Source: Sphaerochaeta sp. (GTDB lineage: Bacteria; Spirochaetota; Spirochaetia; Sphaerochaetales; Sphaerochaetaceae). From it: a stretch of 8,446 nucleotides of DNA. The notes under the pieces were generated by a model. That model saw only the letters and a list, made by a program, of their open reading frames with translations. It searched no databases and had not been told where the DNA came from. Positions 1 through 8,000 of the stretch are shown piece by piece. Both the position numbers and the translations under genes were made by a program. Position 1 is the first letter of the stretch. Each line of letters begins with the position of its first letter. The stretch is taken from positions 1-8,446 of the forward strand of contig JALOBD010000096.1 in assembly GCA_023228445.1 (NCBI GenBank), in the 5' to 3' direction.

Positions 1-950
1 TCCCCGGAACGTGGTACATGCCGGCCCTCGGCGACCCCTTCTTCCTCTTTCCCGAGGAGAGCCCCGATGCCAAGTGGCACCTCTTCGGCCACAGTTGGGT
101 GGGCATCGAGCACTTCATCAGCGAGAATGGCATCAGCTGGGAGCCGCGCAAGATGGTCCGCCTGCGCGGCCGCTCGCCCTCGCTCTTCTTCGATGACGGG
201 CTCTGGTACCTCATCTACGAAAAACACAACCCCGACCTGCCCCAGATCAAGAAAAAACGGGAGAAGAGTGAAACGAAGAAGCTCTCGCGCAGCCGCTTTG
301 AGATCTCGGCCTCAAAGGACCTGCTGCTCTTCGATGAGCCCCGGCTCCTGCTCGACTCCGCTGACATCCCGTTTGCCGCCGAGGGACTCCCACAGCCGCG
401 GATCAGCCGGCCACAGATTATCAAAACCGAGGGGGAGTACCGCCTCTACTACGGCGTCTCCCACCGCCGCCTCTTCGACAGCCGCCAGAAGTGCAGCCGC
501 TACTTCGCCATGGCCAGAAGCGATTCGCTCTTCGGCCCGTACACCCCCTGCGATGAGGGCAAGCCGTTGCTCGCCCCCAATGCCGACGATCCCTACCACA
601 ACATGGCGGTGGGCAGTGTGCGGGTGGTGAAGCTCGCCGACGGCTACGTGGCCCTGCAGTGTGCCTATGGGTGGGACAAACGGGCGGGTAAGAGCATCTC
701 GACGCTCGTTCAGCTTGAGAGCAGCGACGGCATCGCCTGGAAGACCGCGATGCGCAAGCCTCTGCTCACCCTGCCCAAGGAGGGGTGGGCGAGCTCCTAC
801 ATCGTCAGCTGTGATGTGAACTACAAGGAGAGTGAGGCGTGCTGGTACTGCTACTACAGTGCCAACCGCCGCTATGGGCGGATCTTCGCCCCTGAGAGCG
901 TGGGCTTGCTGTTGGGCAAGGAACCGTCGCTTCGCCGACTCAAGCTCTGA
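1..950 (+). CDS. Glycoside hydrolase-like beta-propeller protein (GH43/GH32 type), 5' partial
   Basis: The reading frame is open to the left edge. The codons before the first Met (base 18) read PGTWY and run smoothly into YMPALGDPFF, so that Met is almost certainly internal and the true start is off-window. Numbering from that Met, about 310 residues are visible. They show repeated propeller-blade patterns: an aromatic-rich strand followed by a 'sxDGixW' turn, as in SENGISW (35-41), DDGLWYLIYE (59-68) and SSDGIAW (235-241). This is the five-bladed fold of GH43, GH32 and GH130-like enzymes, which act on plant or storage glycans. D6 in the GDP motif and E122 in AEG could be the catalytic base and acid by analogy with GH43. 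The second blade reads RSPSLFF where GH43 usually has an Asp-Pro pair, so activity and substrate are uncertain. A Lys/Arg-rich stretch (78-93) looks like an inserted loop. No signal peptide can be judged because the N-terminus is missing. The stop overlaps the convergent thioesterase gene. Confidence 0.72.
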   Translation, partial: PGTWYMPALGDPFFLFPEESPDAKWHLFGHSWVGIEHFISENGISWEPRKMVRLRGRSPSLFFDDGLWYLIYEKHNPDLPQIKKKREKSETKKLSRSRFEISASKDLLLFDEPRLLLDSADIPFAAEGLPQPRISRPQIIKTEGEYRLYYGVSHRRLFDSRQKCSRYFAMARSDSLFGPYTPCDEGKPLLAPNADDPYHNMAVGSVRVVKLADGYVALQCAYGWDKRAGKSISTLVQLESSDGIAWKTAMRKPLLTLPKEGWASSYIVSCDVNYKESEACWYCYYSANRRYGRIFAPESVGLLLGKEPSLRRLKL

Positions 951-1758
951 ATGCCTCTCGCCGACGCCACACCGATGACGCCTGATAGACCACCTCACCC
1001 TCACCGCGCACGATTTGATGAAGAAGGGTGGGTTCATCACCGCACAGTACCTCTGCTCCCGCCGCCCAGGTCAGGACGGTCAGCTTGTCATCGAGGTAGG
1101 TCTGTCTGAGGTATGATGCGTCGATCGAGCAGATATTGTACCCATCGCGCAGTGCGGCAGGCAGCGCACCGAGGGCCCAGTTGAGGTAGCTGACGTTGTT
1201 CACATGGCGGTTGCGGTCGGTGTCGTCGTAGGTGGGATTGACCGCACTGCGTCCCACCACGACCAGCGCCTCATCCTTCTCGATCGCCTTGGGGATGGAG
1301 ATGGTGGTGGGGTGCCTCTCATCACCCTCGTCGGGGAGGATCATGCGTGTACTGTAGCCCTCCGGTCGTTGGGGACGTCCGCTCTCCATGTCGAGGATCG
1401 CCCAAAGCGTTGTGCTCTCAAAGAGCAAGACCCCGTCGCTGTCATACCCCTCGATGATCCTGGGCAGGTGCAGGCGAACCGGCTTGGCAGCCCAGGTCTT
1501 GACGTTGACCACCTCGCCCCAGCGGACGTAGCGGTGCACCGTAACACGGTTGCGCGTGATGACCCACGTCTTGCCCTCGTCCATCATCGCAGTGATGGAG
1601 AGACCGCGGATGGCGGCGTGGAGGCCGGCAGCCTCCTGGATCATGGAGAAGTAGAAGGCGAGGCGGGCACGGCCATAGGGATCGGTCTCATGGCTGTAGG
1701 TGGCGTAGCGGCTATGGGAAACTCCCTTCTCATCGATGGTGGCAAGCTTGTTATACAT
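940..1758 (-). CDS. Acyl-ACP thioesterase, FatA/FatB-like, double hotdog (272 aa)
   Basis: This enzyme hydrolyses acyl-ACP, ending fatty-acid synthesis and releasing free fatty acid in the cytosol. The family has two tandem hotdog domains, and both are visible: domain 1 at about residues 16-130, with TWVITRNRV at 64-72 on the usual strand, and domain 2 at about 165-265. The signature is DRNRHVNNVSYLNW from residue 181. D181, N183 and H185 keep the D-x-N-x-H spacing of the plant FatB active site. The fourth FatB residue, a Glu 34 positions after the His, falls on Q219 here. The frame is open for 16 more codons to a Met at 1806, but I start at 1758 because an AGGAG motif (1769-1765) sits 6 nt upstream and the protein then begins like its family. 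The ATG overlaps the rsmD stop, which suggests translational coupling. The 3' end overlaps the convergent propeller gene by 11 bp. The family is clear; chain-length preference cannot be read from the sequence. Confidence 0.92.
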   Translation of the reverse strand: MYNKLATIDEKGVSHSRYATYSHETDPYGRARLAFYFSMIQEAAGLHAAIRGLSITAMMDEGKTWVITRNRVTVHRYVRWGEVVNVKTWAAKPVRLHLPRIIEGYDSDGVLLFESTTLWAILDMESGRPQRPEGYSTRMILPDEGDERHPTTISIPKAIEKDEALVVVGRSAVNPTYDDTDRNRHVNNVSYLNWALGALPAALRDGYNICSIDASYLRQTYLDDKLTVLTWAAGAEVLCGDEPTLLHQIVRGEGEVVYQASSVWRRREAFRA

Positions 1759-2305
1759 CGCGCTCTCCTCGGGTGTTGGTATAAAAACGCAGCGTGCTGC
1801 GTCCATAGAAGCGCTGGTCGGTACACACCAGCGAGCCGATGGTCTCGGGCCACTGGCCCACCTCCTCCTTGGGAAAGTGGATGATGAAGAGACCGCCTTC
1901 GGATAGCAGCTGGTATCGTGCCACCGCCTCTGCGATGGTGGTCTTCTGGGCCATCGGGAAAGGAGGGTCGGCGTAGACGATGTCGTAGGTGCGTTTGGCT
2001 GTGGGGATGAACCGAGCTACATCGGCGATGAAGAGGGTGATCTCACTCTCCACCATCGAGATGTTGGAGAGGATCGTCGCTCGCTTCTGCCGATCCTTCT
2101 CCACCAGGTGCACGACGCTGGCGTTGCGGCTCGCCGCCTCGATGCCGACGCAGCCGCTGCCGCTGAAGAGATCGAGGAAGCTCACTCCATCAAGCGGGCC
2201 AAGGATGGAGAAGAGCGACTCACGCATCATGTCCATCGCCGGGCGGATGATGCCCGGCGGGCAGACGATCCTTCTGCCGCGATAGATGCCTCCGGTTATG
2301 CGCAT
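1751..2305 (-). CDS. rsmD: 16S rRNA (guanine(966)-N(2))-methyltransferase RsmD (184 aa)
   Basis: RsmD transfers a methyl group from S-adenosylmethionine to N2 of G966 (E. coli numbering) in 16S rRNA during small-subunit assembly. The protein opens with the family hallmark MRITGG..RGR (1-11) and a RPAMDMMRESLFSIL stretch (21-35), where most members have RPTxDRVRE. The SAM-binding motif I is DLFSGSG (45-51) and the catalytic DPPF motif is at 113-116, typical of N2-guanine methyltransferases. The length is normal for the family, about 180-200 aa. It follows recG after 41 nt and overlaps the thioesterase start by 8 nt. No Shine-Dalgarno sequence is visible before the ATG, yet the start is fixed by the MRITGG beginning; see the promoter candidate in the gap. 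The family call is secure. Confidence 0.95.
   Translation of the reverse strand: MRITGGIYRGRRIVCPPGIIRPAMDMMRESLFSILGPLDGVSFLDLFSGSGCVGIEAASRNASVVHLVEKDRQKRATILSNISMVESEITLFIADVARFIPTAKRTYDIVYADPPFPMAQKTTIAEAVARYQLLSEGGLFIIHFPKEEVGQWPETIGSLVCTDQRFYGRSTLRFYTNTRGERDV
1763..1770 (-). promoter_or_regulatory. Shine-Dalgarno site of the thioesterase gene
   Basis: On the minus strand the sequence reads GAGGAGAG, with AGGAG ending 6 nt before the ATG at 1758. It lies inside the end of rsmD. It decides between the ATG at 1758 and the longer in-frame alternative at 1806. Confidence 0.8.
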
Positions 2306-2346
2306 GCTTCGATGATAGGCAGCTGCGCCGCTTTGTACAAGGGGCC
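2306..2346 (-). promoter_or_regulatory. Candidate internal, leaderless promoter in front of rsmD
   Basis: This 41-nt gap between recG and rsmD holds, on the minus strand, TTGTAC (2340-2335), a 17-nt spacer and TATCAT (2317-2312). TATCAT matches the sigma-70 -10 consensus at 5 of 6 positions. The -35 box matches only its first three bases; read one base later, TGTACA matches 4 of 6 with a 16-nt spacer. A start 7 nt after the -10 box would fall on the A of the rsmD ATG. rsmD has no Shine-Dalgarno sequence, which fits a leaderless transcript. This is a pattern match only; chance cannot be excluded. Confidence 0.35.
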
Positions 2347-4434
2347 TTACGCCTCGCTCTTCTCCGTGTCGAAGGGTGGGGCGTTGGCCAGCACACTGCG
2401 AATCGCCTCATACTCGGCCCCCAGAAGCCCATCCTTGGAGGAGAGGATTCGGTCGGCCTCCTCGCGGGCAAGCTGGATGAGTGCCAAATCCTCGGTCAAC
2501 GAGGCGAAGGTGAGGCGCAGGTACCCCGACTGACGCACTCCGGAGAGTTCGCCCGGGCCACGGATGAGGAGGTCCTGTTCGGCGATGTAGAAGCCGTCGT
2601 TGGAGTTCTTGAGTACCGTCAGCCGGCTCTTTGCCTCCTCGGTGAGCTGGGAGGAGAAGACGAGGAAGCAGTACGACTGCAGATCCGATCGCCCCACCCG
2701 CCCCCGCAGCTGATGGAGGGCTGACAGGCCGAAGCGCTCTGCGTGCTCGATGACCATGACGGTGGCATTGGGAATGTCGATGCCCACCTCGACGACGCTG
2801 GTGGAGACGAGGTAGGAGAGCTCCCCCTGCTGGTAGGAGCGCAGGATGGCGATCTTCTCCTCCTCATCAAGGCGGCTGTGGATGAGGGCGGAGGGGATGA
2901 GGGGGTACTCCTCCTTGAGGTACTCGAACATATTCGTCACATCGCGCACATCATCCTCACCGCTGTCGTCGATGCGAGGGTAGACGAAGTACGCCTGATG
3001 TCCTCGGGAGAACTCCACCCCGACGGCCTGGTACATCCGCTTGCGGCTCGCTTCGCTGACCAGGTGGGTGACCACCGGCTTTCGCCCGGCGGGCATCGTC
3101 TTCAGCGTGGAGATGTTGAGGTTGCCGAAGACCGTCAGCGAGAGGGTGCGGGGGATCGGGGTGGCGGTCATGAGCAGCAGGTCGGGTACCGTCGCCTTGG
3201 CCAGCAGCGCGAGGCGCTGCTCGACACCGAAGCGGTGTTGCTCGTCTATGATGACGTAGCGCAAGTTCTTGAAGACCACCTCGGCGGAGAAGAGGGCGTG
3301 GGTGCCGATGAGGATATCGACCTCCCCCTCCCGCACCGCCTCTAACAGGAGGCGGCGCTCCTTGTTGCGCACACTGCCGGTGAGGAAGGCAAGACGGATG
3401 CCCAGGTCGGCGAGCAGTGAGGCGGCACTCTCGGCGTGCTGGCGGGCCAAGAGCTCGGTGGGAGCCATGAAGGCGACCTGCGCCCCGCTGCCCAGCGCAT
3501 AGAGGGCGCTGATCCACGCCACCAGGGTCTTGCCGCTTCCCACATCGCCCTGCAGAAGTCGGTTCATCGGCTCTACGCCGGCCAAGTCGAGGCGAATCTC
3601 CTTCAAGGCGGTGATCTGGTCGCCGGTCAAGGAGAAGGGGAGGCGTTCGATGAGAGCCAGTTCGAGTTTTGTGGGGGCCGCCCTGGTGGGGGAAATCGGT
3701 TCACTCGCCCCGTGCCTGCGCCGGGTGGCGAGCTGCAGGTAGAAGAGCTCGCCGAAGGCAAGGGTCCTGCGGCTCTCTTCGAGGGCGGCGAGGGAGGCTG
3801 GCGCATGATAATCGCGGATTGCCGTATCGGTGGTGACAAGGCTGTGACGCTCGGTGATGGAGGGGGGCAGTTCGTCGATGAAGTGGTCGATCCGGTCGAG
3901 CACCGCCTTGATGTTCGCTCTGATGAGGCGTTGGGTGAGCGAGCCACGCAGTGGATAGATGGGCAGGATGGAGCCGAACTGCGGGGGCATGGACCCGTCG
4001 TCGCCGATGGGGTAGGCCTCGAACTGCGAGCTCTGCTTCTCGCCGCGATGCATGTGGACCTGGGCCCAGAGGTAGTAGCGCCTCCCCACCCGGATGGTCT
4101 TCTCCAGGAAGTTTCGGCCAAAGCAGAGCAGGCTCAACTGTCCTCCCCCTTCGCCCGAGACATCACGCACGATGATCTTCAGCGTGCGTTTCTTTGCGCT
4201 CTTGAATCCGAACCAGGAGTGGGAGAGGACCTCGACGATGGTGTTTACCATCCCCCCGTCGTGTACGGCTGCCACGGCTGTGATGGTCGAGCGGTCCTCC
4301 CATGTTCGGGGAGCGAGCAAGAGCAGGTCGCTGTACGTCTCCACCCCCAGCTCGGCGTAGCCGGCTTTTGCTGCAGGGCCCACGCCCCCCAGCGTGGTGA
4401 TCGACTCGTCCAAGGCCCTCAGAAAGCGCGGCAT
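2347..4434 (-). CDS. recG: ATP-dependent DNA helicase RecG (695 aa)
   Basis: RecG is a monomeric double-strand DNA translocase that reverses stalled replication forks and drives branch migration of Holliday junctions, D-loops and R-loops. The N-terminal wedge (OB-fold) domain covers about residues 60-150, followed by the conserved IYPLRGSLTQR segment (159-169). The helicase core shows Walker A GDVGSGKT (296-303), Walker B/motif II DEQH (397-400), motif III TATPIPRT (423-430) and motif VI QLRGRVGR (575-582). The C-terminal RGPGELSGVRQSG (625-637) is the translocation (TRG) motif region. All catalytic motifs are intact, and the length matches E. coli RecG (693 aa). The ATG follows the yggT stop by one base (TGACATG) with no clear Shine-Dalgarno sequence, so translation probably depends on termination-reinitiation from yggT. 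The call is secure. Confidence 0.97.
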   Translation of the reverse strand: MPRFLRALDESITTLGGVGPAAKAGYAELGVETYSDLLLLAPRTWEDRSTITAVAAVHDGGMVNTIVEVLSHSWFGFKSAKKRTLKIIVRDVSGEGGGQLSLLCFGRNFLEKTIRVGRRYYLWAQVHMHRGEKQSSQFEAYPIGDDGSMPPQFGSILPIYPLRGSLTQRLIRANIKAVLDRIDHFIDELPPSITERHSLVTTDTAIRDYHAPASLAALEESRRTLAFGELFYLQLATRRRHGASEPISPTRAAPTKLELALIERLPFSLTGDQITALKEIRLDLAGVEPMNRLLQGDVGSGKTLVAWISALYALGSGAQVAFMAPTELLARQHAESAASLLADLGIRLAFLTGSVRNKERRLLLEAVREGEVDILIGTHALFSAEVVFKNLRYVIIDEQHRFGVEQRLALLAKATVPDLLLMTATPIPRTLSLTVFGNLNISTLKTMPAGRKPVVTHLVSEASRKRMYQAVGVEFSRGHQAYFVYPRIDDSGEDDVRDVTNMFEYLKEEYPLIPSALIHSRLDEEEKIAILRSYQQGELSYLVSTSVVEVGIDIPNATVMVIEHAERFGLSALHQLRGRVGRSDLQSYCFLVFSSQLTEEAKSRLTVLKNSNDGFYIAEQDLLIRGPGELSGVRQSGYLRLTFASLTEDLALIQLAREEADRILSSKDGLLGAEYEAIRSVLANAPPFDTEKSEA

Positions 4435-4435
4435 G

Positions 4436-5077
4436 TCAGAACCCGATGCGGGAGGCCAGCGTCACCAACGCCCGCACCAGTGCAGAGCTGGTGAGGTAGA
4501 GGATGAGGATGAAGACCAAGGTGGTGGTCACCAGGCGGCGGTCGTTGATGGAGCGGCCGGGATAGAAGAGGCGTTGTACCCAGTTGAGCAACCCACCGAG
4601 CAGTGAGTCGAGCATGGCGATGTACCCGATCGTCTGGGGAGAGGGGCGGTAGCAGAAGTAGAGGCGAACGGCCAACAGGATCAAGAGGAACCAGAAGACC
4701 GGGCTGGCCAGGTACGACCACAACGTCTGCAGCAGGAGGGCGAGCACCATGGCCACCGTGATGGTACCGTAGGTGCCATAGAGGCGCAGCATCGACTGGA
4801 TCACCGAGAGGGCCGCCAAGGCGGCAAGTGGGGTGAGGTCGAAGCGTTCGCGCCTCAGCGCCTTGATGGACTTGAAGAGGTCGAGGTATGGGTCGACGAT
4901 CCTGCCCAACCAGTAGGAGAGCGGATTTTGTGGGATGCGGATCCACGTGGTGATGATCCGCAGCCAGATGAAGAGCGAATAGAAGGAGAGCAGGCTCGCC
5001 GCGATGGCGGCGATGGTCATGAAGAACGTGCTGCCACCGGAGGCTTGGGCGATGGTTGGGTAACTGGTATGGTTCAT
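4436..5077 (-). CDS. YggT-family integral membrane protein (213 aa)
   Basis: This is an inner-membrane protein of the YggT family (also called YlmG/CCB3 in other lineages). Its molecular function is poorly defined; relatives are linked to osmotic tolerance, cell division or cytochrome assembly. Hydrophobic segments lie at about residues 18-46, 81-100, 106-123, 126-141 and 183-205. The family motif is clear in the first half: NPLSYWLGRIVDPYLDLFKSI (51-71), with the Asp-Pro at 62-63, followed by FDLTPLAALAAL. The second half resembles a degenerate second copy (LLNWVQRLFYPGRSINDRR, 163-181) that lacks the Asp-Pro. The frame extends upstream to a Met at 5203 inside dnaE, but that extension is charged, unlike the family, and overlaps dnaE. 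I start at 5077 because GGAGG lies 6 nt upstream. The gene is sandwiched between dnaE and recG. Confidence 0.88.
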   Translation of the reverse strand: MNHTSYPTIAQASGGSTFFMTIAAIAASLLSFYSLFIWLRIITTWIRIPQNPLSYWLGRIVDPYLDLFKSIKALRRERFDLTPLAALAALSVIQSMLRLYGTYGTITVAMVLALLLQTLWSYLASPVFWFLLILLAVRLYFCYRPSPQTIGYIAMLDSLLGGLLNWVQRLFYPGRSINDRRLVTTTLVFILILYLTSSALVRALVTLASRIGF

Positions 5078-5080
5078 GGG

Positions 5081-5090
5081 CTTCCTCCGC
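5081..5090 (-). promoter_or_regulatory. Strong Shine-Dalgarno site of the yggT gene
   Basis: The minus strand reads GCGGAGGAAG, with GGAGG (5088-5084) placed 6 nt before the ATG at 5077. It fills most of the 22-nt gap after dnaE and is the best ribosome binding site in the window. It settles the 213-aa start against the 255-aa alternative. Confidence 0.85.
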
Positions 5091-5099
5091 CAAATACTA

Positions 5100-8000
5100 T
5101 CAGTCGAACCAGACGCGCAGGACCGCCGGGTTCTGCGAGAGTTCGTGTTCGAGATCATCGCTGCACCGCACCGAGAACTCCCTGCCGCAGGCAACCGACT
5201 CATCGAGGTTCCGTCCCTGGTCCTTGAAGTGGAGCAGTACCGAGCACGAGCCGGGGTAGGTCAGGCAGCTGTCGCGTAGCTTCTGCATCTCCGTGGTGGA
5301 GCAGAAGGACTTCTCCAGCTCGATGTGGCAGCGCCTGAGGGCCAATGGCGGCAGCGATGCGGGGTCCTCGACGATCCGGTCGATGATGAATGAGATCTTC
5401 TCCGCCCCCCGTGATGTGTCGAAGCGGCCCTCGAAGCCGTAGATTTCATCGACGCGAAGCAGCTGGCGGTACTCCTCAAACCCCTTTGAGAAGAGGGTGG
5501 CATCGAAGGTTGCGTTGTGGTCGGTCAGCTGCAAGAAGGCCATCAGCTGCCCGCCCTTGGTGGTGAAGGGCCTGATGGAGCTGATCATCGCGATGACGTT
5601 GGTGGGCCGGTCGGTGTTCACCATCTCCAGGTCGGCGGTGTTTATCGTCACGCGCTGGGCGATGATGGGCCGCCACCGGTCCAGCGGGTGGCCTGAGATG
5701 TAGAACCCCAACAAACTCTTCTCCGTCTCCAGCTTCTCGGAGAGCTGCCAGTCATCGACCACCTGCATGTCGAAGGTGTTCATCGCCGCCTCGGTCTCCT
5801 CGTCAAAGAGGGAGATCTGGCCGTAGGCGCTCACCTCTCGGATCTTGGAGACGTGGGTCACTGCACTGCTGAGGTTCTCCAGCAGCGTGGGGCGGTTGAA
5901 ACCCAGCGGATCGAAGGCCCCCGCTTTGATGAGCGACTCCAGTAGCTTGGAGTTGAGGATCTTGGTATCGAGGCGGGTGAGGAAGTCGATCAAATCGATG
6001 TAGGGACCACCGCTCTCCCGCTCAGCGACGATGGCGGCCACCGCCCCCTCCCCGACGTTCTTGATGCCGGCAAGGCCGTAGACTATCTTGTCGTCGACGA
6101 CGGCGAAGTGCTGCTGTGAGTAGTTGATCGACGGGGGGAGGATCTCGATGCCCATCGCCTTGACGGTCTGCAGGTACTCGCTGAACTTGTCGGGGTTGTT
6201 CATCTCGTTGGTGAGGTTGGCAGCCCAAAACTCAGCAGGCCAGTTGGCTTTCAGGTAAGCAGTCTGGTAGGCGAGCACCGAGTAGGCCACTGCATGGCTC
6301 TTGTTGAAGCCGTACCCGGCGAAGGGTTCGAGCATCTCGAAGATCTCGATGGCGTGCTGTTCGGTGCGCCCCAGTGCTTTGGCTCCGGCGATGAACTTCA
6401 CCTTCTCCTTCTCCAGCGCAGCGACCTTCTTCTTGCTCATGATGCGTCTGAGGATGTCGGCGCTGCCGAGCGAGTAGCCGGCGATGATCTGGGCGACCTT
6501 CATCACCTGCTCCTGGTAGACGATGACGCCATAGGTGGTTTTCAGCTCTTCCTCCAGCTCAGGGTCGGCGTAGGTGATCGGCTGGCGGCCGAGCTTGCTG
6601 TTGATGAACTGGGGGATGTAGGCCATCGGACCGGGACGGTAGAGGGCGTTGAGGGCGACCAGGTCCTCGATGGTCGACGGCTTGGACTCCTTGAGGATCG
6701 ATTGCATGCCGGCACTCTCAAACTGGAAGATCGCACTGCTCTCACCGCGTCCGAGCATGGCGAAGGTCGGCCCGTCGGTCTCGCTGATCGCCTCGATATC
6801 GAAGGTGGGGTCCTTCCGGCGGATCAAGGCCTGGGTGTGCTTGATGACCGTCAGCGTCTTCAAGCCGAGGAAGTCCATCTTCACCAGCCCGCAATCCTCC
6901 AGGTACTCCATCGTGTACTGGGTGGAGACCGCCCCGGTCTTTGCATCGCGGTAGAGGGGTACGTAGTTGACCAAGGCATCCTTGCCGATGACCACGCCGG
7001 CTGCGTGGGTGGAGGTGTGGCGGTTGAGCCCCTCCAAGCGTCGGGCGGCGTCGAAGAGCTCACTGTAGATGCCCCCCTTCTGCTCCAACTCGACCAGGTC
7101 GTTGGACTGGGCGAAGGCTTTGGCAAGGGTGATGTTCAGATCGTCGCCGATGAGCTTACAGATGTTGTTGGACTCATCGAAGGGGATGTCCAAGACCCGG
7201 GCCACGTCCTTGACCACCGCCTTGGCCTTCAGGGTACCGAAGGTAGCGATCTGGGCGACGCGGGCTGCACCATACTTATCGGTTACGTAGTTGATGACAT
7301 CCTGCCTCCCCTCAAAGCAGAAGTCGATGTCGAAGTCCGGCATGCTCACCCGCTCGGGGTTGAGGAAACGCTCGAAGAGCAGGTTGTACTTGATGGGGTC
7401 GACCCCGGTGATGCCGGTGGCGTAGGCCACCAGAGAGCCGGCGCCCGAGCCACGCCCCGGTCCGACGGGGATCTTATGGCGCTTGGCCCATTGGATGTAG
7501 TCCATCACGATGAGGAAGTACCCCTCGAACTGCATCTTGATGATGACGTCCAACTCGTAGTCCAGGCGCTGCTGCAGCTCCTCGGTGACCACGTCATAGC
7601 GCTCCTTGAGCCCTTCGTTGGCGAGGTGACGCAGGTAGATGGCGGGGTTGTCAAAATCTGCCGGTACCTCGAAGTCGGGCAGCTGTGGGCCGGGGAAGTG
7701 GATCTCGAGGTTGCAGCGCTCGGCGATGCGGGCGGTGTTCTCCACCGCTTCAGGACACCAGGAGAAGAGGCTTCTCATCTCCTCTTCACTCTTGAGGTAG
7801 AATTGGTCGTTGGGGAAGCGCAACCGGTCGGGGTCGTTCTTCTTGCTGTTGGTGCCGACACAGAGCAGCAGGTCGTGGGCGTTGGCATCATCCTGGTCGA
7901 TGTAGTGGATGTCGTTTGTGCAGACCAGCGGGATGCCGGTCTCGTCGCTCAGCTTCTTGAGCAGCGGGTTGGTCCGCTTCTGCTCGGGAAGGCCGTGGTC

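Noticed and set aside
312..1040. A 242-codon minus-strand frame antisense to the propeller gene
   Set aside because: The plus-strand frame has coherent propeller repeats, and the minus frame is A/V/R/H-rich without motifs.
1204..1884. A 226-codon plus-strand frame across the thioesterase and the end of rsmD
   Set aside because: Both underlying minus-strand genes have clear family motifs. The plus-strand product has none and no ribosome site.
2333..2340. The palindrome TTGTACAA in the recG-rsmD gap, considered as an operator or terminator stem
   Set aside because: It is only 8 bp, has no T run for termination and overlaps the proposed -35 region. A single short palindrome is expected by chance.
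3436..4494. A 352-codon open frame antisense to recG
   Set aside because: It lies opposite intact RecG coding sequence, shows no family motif and has low-complexity G/E/V composition. It is a shadow frame.
5078..5203. Upstream extension of the YggT protein by 42 residues
   Set aside because: The added residues are charged and Ser/Arg-rich, overlap dnaE and are unlike the family. The strong Shine-Dalgarno sequence points to the Met at 5077.
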